A stretch of 38,360 nt of DNA from Caldifarciminota bacterium. GTDB lineage: Bacteria > Hydrothermota > Tepidihabitantia > SM23-42 > JAOAFX01. The translations under genes and the position numbers were made by a program. Where the stretch lies: contig JAOAFX010000010.1 in NCBI GenBank assembly GCA_026416055.1, forward strand, positions 1-38,360. Direction: 5' to 3'. Below are positions 15,928 through 24,106 of the stretch, piece by piece. The notes beneath the pieces are model-generated. The model did not search any database and had not been told where the DNA came from. It saw only the letters and a program-made list of their open reading frames with translations. The first letter of the stretch is position 1, and each line of letters begins with the position of its first letter.

Positions 15928-17269
15928 AAAGAAAGAAATAAATCCAGGAAGGCTGATTATACTGGGGTATGTCGCCATTGCCCTTGCTGGCACGATCCTG
16001 CTATCTTTGCCTTTTTCGACTACAAGTGGAATATCTATTATAGATGCCTTATTTACATCAACATCGGCGCTGTGTGTCACCGGCTTGACTGTAAAAAATA
16101 CCGCAACCGATTTTACATTCTGGGGAAAATTTATAATACTTTTGCTGATCCAGATTGGCGGTCTTGGTTACATGACACTCTCCACTGCCTTCTTTTTCTT
16201 TCTCGGTAAAAAAATTTCATTGCGTGACCGCATGTTATTCAAGGAATCAATAAATGTTTTAAGTTATGAAAACCTAATGCGTTTTGCCTGGAGAGTCTTA
16301 CGGATAACATTAATCGTAGAACTGATCGGAGCCCTGCTTTTTTATCTTTGTTTCATCCAGAGATTCAATCCAGTTATGGCGGCAGGCCATGCAATTTTCC
16401 ACTCAATATCGGCATTCTGCAATGCCGGTTTTTCTACTTTTTCAGAGAATCTATCGCTGTTTCACAACTCGTGGGTTGTTCCTCTGGCTGGAGCGCTGCT
16501 CATTATCACTGGTGGTATCGGATTCCTTGTGGTCTCGGATATATACTATGTAATAATCAAAAAAGAGAAAAAAGATTTTACCTTACACACCAAAATTGTT
16601 TTAAAAACAACACTGATTCTTTTAATTATCGGAACCGCATTTATATTTCTGTATGAAGGTAATAAAAGCCTTGTTCAATACCCACTACATTTAAAATTGA
16701 TCCACTCATTTTTTCATGCAGTAACACCAAGGACTGCTGGCTTCAATACCGTAAACATCGCCATGTTTTCACCTGTCACATTACTTTTAATACTCTTATT
16801 TATGTTCATCGGCGCCTCGCCCGGTGGCACAGGAGGTGGAGTGAAGACAACCACTTTTGCCCTCATTACAGTATGGGTTAAAGAATTATTATTGGGAAGG
16901 TATAAAAATGGTATCTCATTAATGAAAAAAAGAATTCCCGCAGAACAGGCAATGCGTTCATTCCTTCTCATATTCCTGTCCATATTTTTTATCCTGATCA
17001 CTATTTTCCTGATTCTCATGTTCAGTCCAGCCCATCCATTTAAATTAATTTTTGAAGTATTTTCAGCTTTCGGTACAGTGGGTCTCTCACTCGGCTCTGC
17101 TATGAACCCAAGCTGCAGTTATGCATGCGAACTTTCAACAGTGGGTAAACTCCTGATAATCATTTTGATGTTGGTGGGCAGGATAGGGACACTCACTATT
17201 GGTAGTGCTATAGTCCGACCACATGAAGTAGATTATTCATACCCTGAAGAACATATCGCGATAGGTTGA
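15920..17269 (+). CDS. trkH: Potassium uptake protein, TrkH/KtrB family
   Basis: A 449-residue membrane channel with four M1-P-M2 repeats. The four selectivity-filter loops are visible: TSALCVTGLTV, SAFCNAGFST, TPRTAGFNTV and SAFGTVGLSLG, each with the conserved glycine. It also has the family gate loop GASPGGTGGGVKTTT. The length is KtrB-like rather than that of longer TrkH proteins. It works with the RCK protein encoded 124 bases downstream, to import K+ across the cytoplasmic membrane. It overlaps RNase HI by 8 bases. The stop codon lies inside the -35 box of the next gene's promoter. Confidence 0.96.
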   Translation: MFKKKEINPGRLIILGYVAIALAGTILLSLPFSTTSGISIIDALFTSTSALCVTGLTVKNTATDFTFWGKFIILLLIQIGGLGYMTLSTAFFFFLGKKISLRDRMLFKESINVLSYENLMRFAWRVLRITLIVELIGALLFYLCFIQRFNPVMAAGHAIFHSISAFCNAGFSTFSENLSLFHNSWVVPLAGALLIITGGIGFLVVSDIYYVIIKKEKKDFTLHTKIVLKTTLILLIIGTAFIFLYEGNKSLVQYPLHLKLIHSFFHAVTPRTAGFNTVNIAMFSPVTLLLILLFMFIGASPGGTGGGVKTTTFALITVWVKELLLGRYKNGISLMKKRIPAEQAMRSFLLIFLSIFFILITIFLILMFSPAHPFKLIFEVFSAFGTVGLSLGSAMNPSCSYACELSTVGKLLIIILMLVGRIGTLTIGSAIVRPHEVDYSYPEEHIAIG

Positions 17270-17293
17270 CATTTCCCTAAAAATGTATATAAT
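17266..17293 (+). promoter_or_regulatory. Promoter upstream of trkA
   Basis: TTGACA (17266-17271), 16-bp spacer, TATAAT (17288-17293), a perfect consensus pair. The -35 box overlaps the trkH stop codon, so trkA can be expressed apart from trkH. Transcription should start at about 17300, leaving a 94-nt leader before trkA. Confidence 0.88.
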
Positions 17294-17299
17294 TAAGGC

Positions 17300-17386
17300 A
17301 TGTTCTGGCAACCAGAAGATTCAAACGGGGTTTATTTTTTATTGAGTTCTGCCCCGACAAATTTACTGTTTACTCATCTTAAATGA
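17300..17386 (+). CDS. Possible leaderless 28-codon upstream ORF of trkA
   Basis: An ATG lies 6 nt after the perfect -10 box, at the expected +1, and opens a 28-codon frame that ends with TGA at 17384, 7 nt before the trkA ATG. The peptide starts MFWQPEDSNG and ends in NLLFTHLK; it is not recognised. The same segment can form a hairpin TTCTGG-CAA-CCAGAA (17303-17317) and a CGGGG/CCCCG pairing (17325-17356). Either a leader peptide or a structured 5' region is possible; chance cannot be excluded for an ORF this short. Confidence 0.3.
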   Translation: MFWQPEDSNGVYFLLSSAPTNLLFTHLK

Positions 17387-17393
17387 TAAATCT

Positions 17394-18080
17394 ATGAAAC
17401 AATTTGTCGTCATCGGTCTGGGAAGATTTGGCTCCAGTATTGCCCGTGCCCTCTCTGAGAAAAACTTTGAAGTCCTGGCGATAGACCGGAGTGAAGAAAG
17501 GATCAAGGAGATTGGAGGAACGGTTTCTCAGGCCGTGGTCGTGGATGCCACTGATGAAAAGGCACTGAAAGAATTAGGTATAAAAGAATTCGATACTGCA
17601 ATCGTGAGCATCGGTGAAAATATTGAAGATAGTATTATGGTGACTCTTTTATTAAAGGAACTGGGAGTAAGACAGGTAATCGTTAAAGCCCATAATGAAC
17701 TCCATGCCAAAATACTTAGCAAAGTAGGTGCAGACAAAATAATCTTTCCAGAAAAAGAAATGGCTGAAAAGCTGGCAGAAAGTCTGGCAAGTCCAAAGAT
17801 ATTTGACTATATCGAACTTTCCACCGAATATGGTATTCTGGAAATAGTTGCGCCCAAAAAGTTCTGTGATAAAACACTCGGTGAATTGAAATTGAGGGAA
17901 AAATATGGGATAAGTGTTATGGCAATAAAGAGAAAAATGCCTTACACCAGGCCTGATGGTTCGCCTGATTTCAAAGAAGAGATAATCATCGGCCCTGGTG
18001 GGGCTGATGAAATACTCCAGGGCGATATCCTGGTAATCCTGGGAAGATATAAAGACCTGAATCGTATCGAAAAATTATGA
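17394..18080 (+). CDS. trkA: Potassium channel regulatory subunit, TrkA/KtrA (RCK) family
   Basis: A 228-residue single-RCK protein. The N-terminal Rossmann domain shows VIGLGRFGSSIARAL (nucleotide-binding G-x-G-x-x-G) and the acidic residue after beta2 in VLAIDRSEERI. RCK_C follows (about residues 135-228: EYGILEIVAPKKFCDKTLGELKLREKYGISVMAIKR). It forms a cytoplasmic ring that gates TrkH/KtrB in response to nucleotides (family knowledge). The single-RCK length fits the KtrA type. It has its own consensus promoter inside the trkH-trkA gap, and overlaps the next TPR gene by 4 bases. Confidence 0.95.
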   Translation: MKQFVVIGLGRFGSSIARALSEKNFEVLAIDRSEERIKEIGGTVSQAVVVDATDEKALKELGIKEFDTAIVSIGENIEDSIMVTLLLKELGVRQVIVKAHNELHAKILSKVGADKIIFPEKEMAEKLAESLASPKIFDYIELSTEYGILEIVAPKKFCDKTLGELKLREKYGISVMAIKRKMPYTRPDGSPDFKEEIIIGPGGADEILQGDILVILGRYKDLNRIEKL

Positions 18081-18334
18081 ATGATGATTTTCAGGACCTG
18101 CTTGAAATCTCAGAATTTTATATCCTTAGCCAGAAATATGAAGAGGCAATAAAGACCCTGAAAAAGGCCCAGAAAATCAATAATCGCGAACCAAAACTCT
18201 ATTATAATCTGGGCATTGCCTATGAAGCACTCAATGATCGTGATAAGGCGATAAATGCCTTCCGGCAAGCATTGTCTTTAGACCCTAATTTCCAATCAGC
18301 ACGTGAACATCTCGACCGTTTGATAAAAGGATGA
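18077..18334 (+). CDS. Small TPR-repeat protein
   Basis: An 85-residue protein made of two tetratricopeptide repeats (about residues 7-40 and 41-74, the second KLYYNLGIAYEALNDRDKAI with the canonical G/A-Y/A-A-P pattern). It has no signal peptide. It lies between trkA (4-base ATGA overlap) and a YtcJ-like amidohydrolase that starts on the base after its stop, so it is part of the same transcript. It is probably a protein-binding adaptor; the partner is unknown. Confidence 0.88.
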   Translation: MNDDFQDLLEISEFYILSQKYEEAIKTLKKAQKINNREPKLYYNLGIAYEALNDRDKAINAFRQALSLDPNFQSAREHLDRLIKG

Positions 18335-19843
18335 ATGCAATTTGTCTTTCTTAAAAATTGCAATTTAGTCCAGTTCACAAATAATAGAATTCAGAAATGC
18401 GATATTCTTGTATGTAATGGTCTAATTGCCAGGATAATTTTTCACAAGTCCATTTCGAGACAGATTATAAATCATTTCACGCGCAACTTTATTCACTTTA
18501 AAGTTCATGAACTCAAAGGTTGTTATGTGATTCCTGGATTCACTGATTCACACACTCATCTTCTTTCACGAGGCATAGAATTGCAGCGGATAGATTTAAG
18601 TGACTGTCGTTCCCCTGATGAATGTCTTGAAAAACTGAGTGTTGAAAGAAAAGAAAATATAATCTTCGGTATAGGCTGGGATGAATCTCATTGGATCAAG
18701 GGCAAAAAAGAAGATTTGAACCGTAGAATTCTTGATAAAATCTCGAAGAGCAAGCCAGTGATAATGCGCCGCATCTGTGGGCATTTTGCAGTATGTAACA
18801 CCAAGGCATTAGATTTTATTCCCAAAAAGTGGAAAATAGTGGATAGGGAAAGAGGCTATCTTTATGAGGATGCAGCGTTGTACCTGAGTAAAATCTTTAA
18901 ACCCGATTTTGAGATGTATGAAAGAGGGCTTAGAATGGCAATGTCCGAAGCGCACTCTCTGGGAATCACATCTATCCATGAGATTACTGACTTCAATGGT
19001 TTTAAAATTTACCAGTCTTTGAAGGGGCAATTGAGATTGCGTGTTGCGCTTTACCTCACCGACGAACTTTCTGAAATAGTCAATTCCGGGCTTCAATCTA
19101 ATTTCGGTGATGAGTTTTTGAAATTTGCAGGGAAAAAAATATTTATGGATGGGTCCATCGGTGCTCAGACCGCAGCCCTCAGGATACCCTATCAGCATTC
19201 AAAAAATTTAGGCAAACTCTTGCTCACAGAGGAAGAATTATCAGAGCTTATAAAACTCGCTGAAAAAAATTCAGTCCAGTTAATGATCCATTCAATCGGC
19301 GACCGTTCCACAGAAACGATTTTAAATGCCTTTAAATCAGCCCGTGTTGACAGGAATCAGCTCCGGCACCGACTTGAACATCTCGAAATTCTTAATGACA
19401 AATTAATAGCAGAAATTGCCCGGCTTGACTTGATTGCTTCAATGCAACCAAATTTCTTACGCTGGCAATATCCCGGTGGTCTCTATGAGAGGCATCTTGG
19501 ACCCAGATACCGGGATATGAATTGTTTCAAGAGAATAAAGAAAGCGGGTATAAAATTAATTTTCGGGTCAGACTGCATGCCCCTTGGTCCGTTTTACGGA
19601 ATAAATCTTGCGGTCAATCATCCATTCATAAAAAACCGACTCACACCCGCTGAAGCACTCCAGATGTATATTCAAAAACCACCAATTGCAACGTTCGATG
19701 AAAATAAAAAGGGGACAATTGCTGAAGGAAAATTTGCTGATTTTCTCGTCCTTGATAAAAATCCGCTAATAAAAGAAAATCTCAATAGTATAAAAATATT
19801 GAAAACATTTGTTGGTGGTAGTCTCGTATATCATTACAGGTAA
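18335..19843 (+). CDS. Amidohydrolase, YtcJ-like (amidohydrolase_3 family)
   Basis: A 502-residue metal-dependent hydrolase with a split beta-sandwich and TIM barrel. Motifs in order: VIPGFTDSHTHLLSRG (first H-x-H metal pair), GIGWDESHW, DGSIGAQTAAL (typical of YtcJ), IHSIGDRSTE (metal His), RHRLEHLEIL, and GSDCMPLGP (final metal Asp). The C-terminus returns to the sandwich (GTIAEGKFADFLVLDKNPL). Substrates of this family are mostly unknown. AAAAGGA precedes the ATG, which directly abuts the stop of the TPR gene. The N-terminal sandwich is unusually rich in Asn/Phe/Ile, but no feature of it changes the call. Confidence 0.92.
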   Translation: MQFVFLKNCNLVQFTNNRIQKCDILVCNGLIARIIFHKSISRQIINHFTRNFIHFKVHELKGCYVIPGFTDSHTHLLSRGIELQRIDLSDCRSPDECLEKLSVERKENIIFGIGWDESHWIKGKKEDLNRRILDKISKSKPVIMRRICGHFAVCNTKALDFIPKKWKIVDRERGYLYEDAALYLSKIFKPDFEMYERGLRMAMSEAHSLGITSIHEITDFNGFKIYQSLKGQLRLRVALYLTDELSEIVNSGLQSNFGDEFLKFAGKKIFMDGSIGAQTAALRIPYQHSKNLGKLLLTEEELSELIKLAEKNSVQLMIHSIGDRSTETILNAFKSARVDRNQLRHRLEHLEILNDKLIAEIARLDLIASMQPNFLRWQYPGGLYERHLGPRYRDMNCFKRIKKAGIKLIFGSDCMPLGPFYGINLAVNHPFIKNRLTPAEALQMYIQKPPIATFDENKKGTIAEGKFADFLVLDKNPLIKENLNSIKILKTFVGGSLVYHYR

Positions 19844-19867
19844 AAATAAATTTTCAATATTAAAGAA

Positions 19868-20662
19868 ATGAAAAACTTTTTCTGGTTGCTAAAAAAGGCA
19901 TATAATAAATTCAATACAGACCGCTGTCCTTTGCTTGCTTCGGCACTGGTGAACGCAGCGATATTCAGCCTCTTCCCACTGATACTCGGACTCTTATCAT
20001 TCTCTTTTTTTATCCTCGGTTCATCCCAGGGCATTATTGAAAAGATACTACCGGTTTTAAAACAGGTAATCCCTATCGGTCTTGATGAAATTATAAAGAA
20101 TATCAGGGCAATCCGGCATACATCAATCATAATAGGATTCATTGGCATGCTCGGTTTTCTGTGGGGCTCTGCAAGTATTTTTGGTGCGATTGAATCAAGT
20201 CTGAATGTAATATGGAAGGCAAAAAGAGACCGGTCTTTTATTAAAAAAAGCCTTATTGGTATGGCATGGGCATTCGTAGTCTGGATTATTTTGATTGCGA
20301 GCGTAGGTATTACTTTCTGGGCAAGCGCAATCGGTTTGAGGGGAATTGTTAAGTTATTACCAATCCTGAACATAATCATAAATACTTCTGCTTTTTGCCT
20401 CATATACCGCTTTTTTCCAAATCGCAAGGTTAAATTTAAGGATGTATTCATCGGTGCAATTTTTACCGGCATATCCTGGGAATTGGCCAAATTTCTTTTT
20501 ACCTTCTATGTTACAAGGGTTGTTGATTATTCTAAAATATTCGGTTCACTCTCCGCATTCATTCTACTCTTACTATGGCTATACTATTCTGCATTCATAT
20601 TCCTTTATGGTGCAGAACTGGGTTACGTCTATTCACGCAGGAAATTTTTAAAAAAAGAATAA
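19868..20662 (+). CDS. YihY/BrkB (UPF0761) family membrane protein
   Basis: A 264-residue inner-membrane protein with about six helices. The start KKAYNKFNTDRCPLLASALVNAAIFSLFPLIL matches the YihY/BrkB family opening (W-x-x-x-D-x-x-x-LAAxLAYxxxxSLFPLLL), and the end SFSFILLLLWLYYSAFIFLYGAELG-like segment (LLLLWLYYSAFIFLYGAEL) is the family hallmark. The function is not established; the old names virulence factor BrkB and RNase BN are not supported for this family. It is 24 bases after the amidohydrolase with no separate promoter seen, and converges on the TMTC-like gene with a hairpin in between. Confidence 0.92.
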   Translation: MKNFFWLLKKAYNKFNTDRCPLLASALVNAAIFSLFPLILGLLSFSFFILGSSQGIIEKILPVLKQVIPIGLDEIIKNIRAIRHTSIIIGFIGMLGFLWGSASIFGAIESSLNVIWKAKRDRSFIKKSLIGMAWAFVVWIILIASVGITFWASAIGLRGIVKLLPILNIIINTSAFCLIYRFFPNRKVKFKDVFIGAIFTGISWELAKFLFTFYVTRVVDYSKIFGSLSAFILLLLWLYYSAFIFLYGAELGYVYSRRKFLKKE

Positions 20663-20670
20663 ACATGAAT

Positions 20671-20714
20671 AACATCAAACTCCAAAAAATTTGGAGTGAT
20701 ACTACCTTGATGTT
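20671..20714. terminator. Nested inverted repeat between convergent genes, terminator-like
   Basis: An outer 8-bp stem, AACATCAA (20671-20678) with TTGATGTT (20707-20714), encloses an inner perfect 8-bp hairpin, ACTCCAAA-AAA-TTTGGAGT (20679-20697), with a 9-nt one-sided bulge. It lies exactly between the stop codons of the convergent yihY-like and TMTC-like genes. There is no clear U-tract on either strand, so intrinsic termination is an inference from position and symmetry. Confidence 0.55.
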
Positions 20715-20726
20715 GATCTGAACTGA

Positions 20727-22826
20727 TTATCTATCCTTTTTTCGCAGGGAATCAGAAATGCTTTTAAAAAATTCCGGGGGAACCTGCTGACCAAGGCTTT
20801 TGTATTTCATCAAATCTTTCAGTGCCTGTTCAAACTCTTTAATTAAAAAATAAGCAATTGCACGGTTATAGTACGTGTCGGTATAACTCGAATCAATACT
20901 CAGGGTCCTGGTGAAATCAGCAATTGCTTTGTCCAGCAATCCGATTGATGCATAAGCATTGCCACGATTATTATAAGCCTTAGCATCCCGGGGATTCAGT
21001 TCAATTGCCCGGTCAAAGTCAGCAATTGCCAGTTTATATTTGTTTTCGTAACAATAGAGGATGCCCCTGCTGTTATAAAGCTCTGCTAAATTTGGATTTA
21101 TTCTTATTGCTGTTGAGAGATCGGCAATTGCCAGCTGGTATTTCTTTAATTTGGTGTAAACTGTGGCGCGTAGATTGTATGCATCAATTAAAAAAGGATT
21201 GAGTTTAATTGCCCGGGATAAATCACTGAGTGCGTTGTCTAAACGATTTAAAGAAAGATAGCATCGGGCACGGTTAAGATAGGCATCTGCATAATCTCGA
21301 TTGAGCATGCATGCCTGTTCTAAGTCTTGAAGTGCCTTTTCAATATCACCGGTGAGAAAGAATGCATAGCCACGGTTGTTATAAAATTCCGGCTTATTTT
21401 TGTTTAGCTTTATTGCCTGGGTAAAATCAGCGATTGCCCTATCGTAATTCATAAGGGTGAGAAAAAGATACCCGCGGTTGTTATAGGTTTCAGCAAGATT
21501 GGGATTAAGGGAGATTGCTTTATTCAAATCATACAGGGCCTCCTCATATCTGCCATTCTGGGCATAAAGAATGCCGCGATTATTATACGGCTTTGCAAGT
21601 CCAGGATATTGTTTTATGACATCACTCCACAGAGTTATGCCATTTTGCCAGACCATGCACCTGTTTGCAGAAAGATATGAAAATATACCGATAACGAAAA
21701 TCAAACCCAATAGTAAAAAGATTTTCAGTATCTTCTGTACCCTTATAAACAACCCAAACCAGCCTTCGGCGAAAATATAGAATACACCGATCAGCGGGAC
21801 GTATGTATAGCGATCAGCGATTGACTGACCGATGGGAATGATTTGTAGCAACGGCAATATGGTAAATAAGAAAAACAGACTTCCAAAGATAATTTTGCGC
21901 GTGCTCTTACCTGATATTGCAACCAGAACGCCAGAAATAATAACTATCAGTGGAGCAAATAGGAAAACCGGGGATAACCACTGATGGATTGTTTCAGGAC
22001 CGGGATAGAGGCAGGAAAGATTGATGGGTAAAATTGTTTTGAATAAATAAAAAAGAAGTATACGCATGGCTATGACTATATTCTGTGGTAAGGTGGACAA
22101 AGAATTTGTCTGCACAGCACCGACTGAGCGCTGTCCAATAAATGCCAGTATTGTGAAAAGTAGAGTCAGAATAAAAAACGGTATCTTCATAATGAATTTA
22201 TTTTTATCCAGTTTTCCGTAATGAAAATAGTCAATCAACAGCAGTACAGCTGGCAGTGAAATTGCCGAAGGTTTAGAAAGAAGAGCCAGTAGAAAAATAA
22301 ATAAGCTTATGAAATAAAATTTCTTTTTTTCTTTCCTCAAATAAAAAATATAGACAATTAGTGAACTCAGAAAAAATAATGTATATAACACATCTTTTCT
22401 TTCAGTAATCCATGCTACTGATTCCACATGGAGAGGATGGATGCCAAATAAGAGGCTTGTTATTGCCGATACCGAACTTTTTTTTGTCAACAGAAAAATA
22501 AACCAGAAGACAAGTGTACAATTGATTAAATGAATGATAAGATTGGTAAGATGATAGGAGAAGGGATTACTCTGCGAAAAATAATAATTCAATGCAAAGG
22601 AGAGGATAGTAAGGGGAATATAGCCACCGTAGTAGTAAGAACTGAAGATAGTGAGTATACTATGGAGTGTTAACGAACGGATATGGATATTGTTAATCAC
22701 ATACACATCATCGTCCCAGTTGGTGAACCCGTTATTTATACATGGTAAAAGGGTAAAAAAAGTGATTATAATTACAACCGGAACGACAGAATATATTCTT
22801 ATTTTATTGAAGGATAATAACTTCAT
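20727..22826 (-). CDS. TMTC-like membrane protein with C-terminal TPR repeats
   Basis: A 699-residue protein. About residues 10-400 are polytopic membrane with the features of the TMTC/PMT-C superfamily: a first-loop acidic motif NWDDD (D38-D40) and GIHPLHVESVAWITERKD. About residues 410-690 are eight or nine 34-residue TPRs, each with the N-N-R-G...A-x-x-D-F/L...A-I-x-L-N-P pattern. Eukaryotic TMTC1-4 are O-mannosyltransferases with this same layout, using a lipid-linked mannose donor (family knowledge); many bacterial homologues exist and are uncharacterised. A role in extracytoplasmic glycosyl transfer is therefore inference. It is a single-gene unit with its own promoter and no Shine-Dalgarno. 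Confidence 0.88.
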   Translation of the reverse strand: MKLLSFNKIRIYSVVPVVIIITFFTLLPCINNGFTNWDDDVYVINNIHIRSLTLHSILTIFSSYYYGGYIPLTILSFALNYYFSQSNPFSYHLTNLIIHLINCTLVFWFIFLLTKKSSVSAITSLLFGIHPLHVESVAWITERKDVLYTLFFLSSLIVYIFYLRKEKKKFYFISLFIFLLALLSKPSAISLPAVLLLIDYFHYGKLDKNKFIMKIPFFILTLLFTILAFIGQRSVGAVQTNSLSTLPQNIVIAMRILLFYLFKTILPINLSCLYPGPETIHQWLSPVFLFAPLIVIISGVLVAISGKSTRKIIFGSLFFLFTILPLLQIIPIGQSIADRYTYVPLIGVFYIFAEGWFGLFIRVQKILKIFLLLGLIFVIGIFSYLSANRCMVWQNGITLWSDVIKQYPGLAKPYNNRGILYAQNGRYEEALYDLNKAISLNPNLAETYNNRGYLFLTLMNYDRAIADFTQAIKLNKNKPEFYNNRGYAFFLTGDIEKALQDLEQACMLNRDYADAYLNRARCYLSLNRLDNALSDLSRAIKLNPFLIDAYNLRATVYTKLKKYQLAIADLSTAIRINPNLAELYNSRGILYCYENKYKLAIADFDRAIELNPRDAKAYNNRGNAYASIGLLDKAIADFTRTLSIDSSYTDTYYNRAIAYFLIKEFEQALKDLMKYKSLGQQVPPEFFKSISDSLRKKDR

Positions 22827-22836
22827 CGTCTGAGAG

Positions 22837-22864
22837 ATTATATCTACAGGTGTTACTAAGTCAA
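22837..22864 (-). promoter_or_regulatory. Promoter of the TMTC-like gene
   Basis: On the minus strand TTGACT (22864-22859), 16-bp spacer, TATAAT (22842-22837). The ATG follows 10 nt after the -10 box, so the leader is only about 4 nt and has no ribosome binding site. Confidence 0.85.
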
Positions 22865-22966
22865 GTTTTACTCACAGGCAAAAGCCCGTGAATACCTCAG
22901 CCACTTCTTCACACGGAAAGTTCTTCTCTCGAAGGAAGAGAAAGTTAAGATAATGCTGACCATTTG

Positions 22967-23512
22967 TCTGACTCCTCTCCACTTTCTATGAATTGTAAAA
23001 TCAAGAATATCATTATTACATACCTGCATCCCTGCCCGTAAACCAATTATCATTCTATTCCAGTGGTCAAGCCTGCTTAACAAATATTCCAACTGAATAA
23101 TACTACAAAAAAATAAAAAACGTAGGGCAAACCTTCAGGTTTGCATTAAAACGCAGGGCTAAAGCCCTGCCCTACGAAAATATTAAAAAGGTAGCCGCAG
23201 GGTAAACCAGCAGGTATTCATTACCGAGTAAGCTCGGTCACTACAATTGACAAATTTTGCCGATTGAACTCTTGAAGTTTGTTTGCGGGGTAAATCCTGC
23301 ACTACAACTAAAACGGGATTTGCTTAAAAATGAATCATCCGCTGGGTGATGACGGCCTGCGTGCTGGAAATCCATTTTGTCAATGGATGAAACGGGCGAT
23401 TATCGGTTTGGAAGTTGCTCTGATAAATTGGATGTGATATTATCGCGATTGGGAATTCGCTCCTTCAGGAAAACAAAAAACCATTAAACTAAAAAAGTGG
23501 AGAGGACTCAGA
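22967..23512. mobile_element. MITE-like element, 546 bp, with terminal inverted repeats and target duplication
   Basis: The ends are 19-bp inverted repeats matching at 18 positions: TCTGACTCCTCTCCACTTT (22967-22985) and, reversed, TCTGAGTCCTCTCCACTTT (23512-23494). Directly outside both ends is the same 7-mer in direct orientation, CCATTTG (22960-22966 and 23513-23519), as expected of a target site duplication. No transposase is encoded inside. The interior carries repeat copy B (23121-23176), a hairpin ACCGAG-TAAG-CTCGGT (23223-23238) and another, ATCCATT/AATGGAT (23370-23388). It accounts for most of the non-coding stretch 22827-23560. Caveat: both ends can also be read as K-W-R-G-(V/L)-R, so two inverted gene fragments are an alternative, though that would not explain the direct 7-mers. 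Confidence 0.65.
23121..23176. repeat. Double-hairpin intergenic repeat (copy B)
   Basis: The copy begins CGTAGGGCA and ends TGCCCTACG, a 9-bp inverted terminus, and contains two perfect palindromic hairpins: GCAAACCT-TC-AGGTTTGC (23127-23144) and GCAGGGCT-AA-AGCCCTGC (23153-23170). It is the cleanest member of the family also seen at 2958-3100 and 34111-34175, and lies within the MITE-like element. Confidence 0.88.
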
Positions 23513-23523
23513 CCATTTGAATC

Positions 23524-23551
23524 TTGACTTTTTTAAAAATTTGTGGATAAT
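23524..23551 (+). promoter_or_regulatory. Promoter of the HD-glyQS-aspS-recO operon
   Basis: TTGACT (23524-23529), 16-bp spacer, GATAAT (23546-23551). It begins five bases after the right-hand target duplication of the MITE-like element. The ATG at 23561 is 9 nt after the -10 box, so the mRNA would be almost leaderless. Confidence 0.8.
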
Positions 23552-23560
23552 ATTTTACTT

Positions 23561-24106
23561 ATGAACCGGAATGATGCACTCAACCTTGTCTCAGAAAAGT
23601 TGAAAAACAAAAATCTTTTCAAACATTGTCTCGCCACCGAAGCATGCCTGCGTGAACTTGCCCGACATTTTGGTGAGGATGAAGAAAAATGGGGTCTTGC
23701 TGGATTACTACATGACATTGACTACGAGGAAACCATCAATGACCCGTCACGCCATGGTATAATAGGTGGTGACATCCTCGAGAAAAAAGGATTGGCACCA
23801 GAGATTGTATATGCAGTCAAAGTTCATGCCGGGCACTTTGCTCCGCAATCGCGCCTTGACTGGGCACTTTTTGCCACCGACCCACTCACCGGTTTGATAG
23901 TTGCATCTGCACTCATGCATCCAGACAAGAAATTGAACTCTCTTGATAAGGATTTTGTCCTGAGAAGATTCAAAGAAAAAAGATTTGCTGCAGGTGCAAA
24001 TCGTGATCAGATTCTTACATGCAAAAATCTCGGTTTAGAACTTGAAGAATTCGTTGAAATATGTCTCAGAGGGATGAAATCCATAAGTGAAGAACTCGGG
24101 CTATGA
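23561..24106 (+). CDS. HD-domain (HDIG) phosphohydrolase
   Basis: A 181-residue cytoplasmic HD-superfamily protein. Metal ligands are visible: H in [10 protein letters not shown] in [11 protein letters not shown], then HGIIGGDIL and VKVHAGHF, ending with the final D ([11 protein letters not shown]). The family hydrolyses phosphate esters such as nucleotides; the substrate here is unknown. I chose the ATG at 23561 because the upstream GTG at 23543 would lie before the predicted start of transcription. It leads the operon and overlaps glyQ by 4 bases (ATGA). HD proteins beside tRNA synthetase genes are common in this kind of genome, but a functional link is not shown. Confidence 0.88.
   Translation: MNRNDALNLVSEKLKNKNLFKHCLATEACLRELARHFGEDEEKWGLAGLLHDIDYEETINDPSRHGIIGGDILEKKGLAPEIVYAVKVHAGHFAPQSRLDWALFATDPLTGLIVASALMHPDKKLNSLDKDFVLRRFKEKRFAAGANRDQILTCKNLGLELEEFVEICLRGMKSISEELGL

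Noticed and set aside
22868-23092. A 74-codon ORF on the minus strand beside the TMTC-like gene
   Set aside because: It runs across the left end and target duplication of the MITE-like element, has no ribosome binding site and resembles no family.
23246-23251. TTGACA inside the MITE-like element as a promoter
   Set aside because: No -10-like hexamer lies 15-18 bp downstream and no gene follows.
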